Positions 62,555 through 64,000 of a stretch of DNA of 64,000 nucleotides are shown here, piece by piece. Position 1 is the stretch's first letter. Each line of letters begins with the position of its first letter. The stretch is taken from the NCBI RefSeq assembly GCF_900302465.1, contig NZ_OMOR01000001.1, positions 3,504,729 through 3,568,728 on the forward strand. The letters are read 5' to 3'. The notes under the pieces are model-generated. The model was not told the DNA's origin. It searched no databases and was given only the letters and a program-made list of their open reading frames with translations. The position numbers and the translations under genes were made by a program. The DNA is from Ascidiaceihabitans donghaensis (GTDB lineage: Bacteria > Pseudomonadota > Alphaproteobacteria > Rhodobacterales > Rhodobacteraceae).

Positions 62555-63361
62555 CTACCCTAAAGTACCAGACAAAGCGTCCATTTGTGCACCGCCCAAA
62601 CGCCCACCATACGTCGTTTGGAGGTTTTCTTGTGTAAACGTTGTCTCGACCGACCCATGCGCAATCGCTTTGGTGTTGATCAGGAAAACGTCGTCAAAGT
62701 AATCGGTCACTGTCGACAGATCATGGTGCACAACGACAACGGTTTTACCCGCGTCGCGCAGGCTTTTCAGAACATCGATGATGGCTTTTTCCGTCGCAGC
62801 GTCGACCCCTGCGAAAGGTTCATCCAGCAAGTACAAGTCTGCATCTTGCACAAGGGCACGCGCCAGAAAGACCCTTTGTTGTTGCCCGCCAGACAGTTGC
62901 CCGATCTGGCGCTTTGCGAAATCAGCCATGCCCACGCGGGTTAAACACGCCATCGCCTGATCGCGGTGCTTTTGGCGCACGCGCCCCAAAAGTCCCAACT
63001 GGGCGTAAAGCCCCATCATGACCACGTCGATCACGCGCGTGGGGAAATCCCAATCAACGCTGGCACGTTGCGGCACATACGCGATGCTGTCACGCATGTC
63101 GGCAACCGTTTTGCCCATGACACTGACCGTGCCGGCGAGGGGCTGCAAAATACCCAAAGCCGCCTTAAGCAACGTCGACTTGCCCGCACCGTTTGGTCCA
63201 ATAATCGCCGTCATAGCACCGGCACGTACAGTCATATCAACCGAAAAAACTGCAGGTTTCTGACCATAGGATACCGTCAGCCCCCGCACAGCCAAAGGGC
63301 TGTCATTGCGGGCGTTTCGGTCGGCTTGTTGACCGTTCAAAGTGGCGAGTTCCACGCTCAT
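62555..63361 (-). CDS. Metal ABC transporter ATP-binding protein
   Basis: The 268-residue ATPase has Walker A GPNGAGKSTLLKAALG, signature LSGGQQQRVFLARALVQ, Walker B LYLLDEPFAGVDAA and the H-loop VVVVHHDLSTV, all typical of the TroB/ZnuC/MntB branch. YVPQRASVDWDFPTRVIDVVMMGLY is a mark of metal-type ABC-ATPases. The ATG at 63361 lies one base from the upstream binding-protein stop; a frame to 63430 would overlap that gene. It powers the two permeases encoded downstream. Confidence 0.94.
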   Translation of the reverse strand: MSVELATLNGQQADRNARNDSPLAVRGLTVSYGQKPAVFSVDMTVRAGAMTAIIGPNGAGKSTLLKAALGILQPLAGTVSVMGKTVADMRDSIAYVPQRASVDWDFPTRVIDVVMMGLYAQLGLLGRVRQKHRDQAMACLTRVGMADFAKRQIGQLSGGQQQRVFLARALVQDADLYLLDEPFAGVDAATEKAIIDVLKSLRDAGKTVVVVHHDLSTVTDYFDDVFLINTKAIAHGSVETTFTQENLQTTYGGRLGGAQMDALSGTLG

Positions 63362-63362
63362 A

Positions 63363-64000
63363 TCAGCTTTCCAGTCCCAGTTTTCCCGACATTCCACCGG
63401 GATCGACCGTGGCCCCCAAAGCGCCCGCAATCGTTGTCATGTTATGGTCGATCATGCCAATGTATGTGCCTTCGTAAGACCCGTCAGGCCCCATGGCATC
63501 GCTGTAAAGTTCGCCACCGATTTTGACGGTGTGGCCCTGTGCGGCGGCCCCTTCGATCAACGCGCGAATATTGCGATCCGACACAGACGTTTCGACAAAT
63601 GCGGCAGGCAGTTTCCGCGCCACCAACATATCAACCAAGGCACTGATGCGGTTCAAACCGGCTTCGGATTCCGTGGAAATCCCTTGAATTCCGATCACTT
63701 CAAACCCGTAGGCCCGCCCGAAATAGCCAAAGGCGTCGTGGGCGCTCAGCAAAACGCGTTTTTCTTCAGGCACCAAAGCCAGAGTTTCGGTGCCATAAGC
63801 TGCCAGAACCTCTAGCTCTTCCATATAGCCGTTTGCGTTGGCATTAAATGTTCCCGCCAGATCAGGGCGGGCTTCCCCCAAAGCCTCGGCAACAGCTTGC
63901 ACAACGCCAATCCACATGGACGGGTCCATCCACACGTGGGGGTCAAAACGGTTTTCGTAATCGTCGTGGCCCAGCAATTGATCTTTTGGCAAACCTTCTG
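63363..64000 (-). CDS. Metal ABC transporter substrate-binding protein, 5' part missing
   Basis: Only the C-terminal 211 or so residues are in the window; the gene runs off the right edge. It is a cluster A-I binding protein (TroA/ZnuA/MntA). Ligand-region segments are RFDPHVWMDPSMWIG (His), SAHDAFGYFGRAYGFEVIGIQGIS (His), and MIDHNM near the end (Asp). His at the AHDAF position is the TroA/ZnuA type; manganese-only PsaA-type proteins have Glu. With two permeases it looks most like TroA, which takes zinc and manganese. The signal peptide and first His are outside the window. Confidence 0.9.
   Translation of the reverse strand, partial: EGLPKDQLLGHDDYENRFDPHVWMDPSMWIGVVQAVAEALGEARPDLAGTFNANANGYMEELEVLAAYGTETLALVPEEKRVLLSAHDAFGYFGRAYGFEVIGIQGISTESEAGLNRISALVDMLVARKLPAAFVETSVSDRNIRALIEGAAAQGHTVKIGGELYSDAMGPDGSYEGTYIGMIDHNMTTIAGALGATVDPGGMSGKLGLES

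Overview
The window looks like an ordinary chromosomal stretch from a member of the Rhodobacterales (Roseobacter-like alphaproteobacteria). The evidence is gene content rather than any single marker: a ChrR-type zinc anti-sigma factor beside RpoE and its usual five-gene neighbour block, DUF482, DUF3035, DUF1674/SDHAF4, a MutL with an endonuclease motif, RsfS-RlmH, PcaGH, an isolated MlaA-MlaC pair, GlxA-type regulators, and a moderately GC-rich base composition with dense ATGA gene overlaps. I see no rRNA, tRNA, CRISPR array, insertion sequence or prophage.

Layout. 1-6.7 kb: LysR regulator, an ECF sigma/anti-sigma pair, a CorA/ZntB metal transporter, 2,4-dienoyl-CoA reductase and a secreted lysozyme-like protein. 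6.7-12.6 kb: a minus-strand run with pterin dehydratase, DUF482 acyltransferase, glycerophosphodiesterase, RidA and a type I secretion pair. 12.7-20.4 kb: mlaA-mlaC, PBP1A, glnK-amtB, and a GlxA regulator facing DUF1272 and a DJ-1/PfpI enzyme. 20.5-28 kb: aromatic aminotransferase, mercaptopyruvate sulfurtransferase, two exported or membrane proteins of unknown role, trmL, smpB, a DUF3179 protein and pcaGH. 28-35 kb: leuB, leuD and leuC, interleaved with small secreted proteins (one a cyanovirin-N-like lectin), an EEP-family hydrolase, a membrane protein and a TUDOR-like small protein. 35-38.8 kb: an MscS channel with two unknown genes, then rsfS-rlmH. 38.9-47.8 kb: paired M16 peptidases, DUF3035 lipoprotein, lspA, purH, heparinase-like protein, rsmB and SDHAF4. 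47.8-53.9 kb: the RpoE-ChrR locus and its divergent five-gene operon. 53.9-60.3 kb: ada, an isocitrate-lyase-like enzyme, rmuC, mutL and a class III aminotransferase. 60.4-64 kb: a TroABCD-like metal ABC transporter whose binding-protein gene runs off the window.

How the genes work together. The clearest functional unit is the stress locus: RpoE is held by ChrR, a plausible ECF promoter lies directly before rpoE, and the divergent operon encodes a flavoprotein, DUF1365, an MFS carrier, DUF3833 and a short-chain dehydrogenase. From memory the same order is under RpoE control in Rhodobacter sphaeroides during singlet-oxygen stress. Other coherent units are nitrogen sensing and uptake (glnK-amtB), leucine synthesis (leuBCD), outer-membrane lipid upkeep (mlaA-mlaC), DNA repair (ada, rmuC, mutL) and metal uptake.

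The most unusual details are small ones: a possible leader peptide coupled to rsfS, an 11-codon reading frame with a strong ribosome-binding site after rmuC enclosed by an inverted repeat, a 37-base dyad over the start of the GlxA gene, and the CVNH lectin. I found no clear, self-contained undescribed defence or mobile system.
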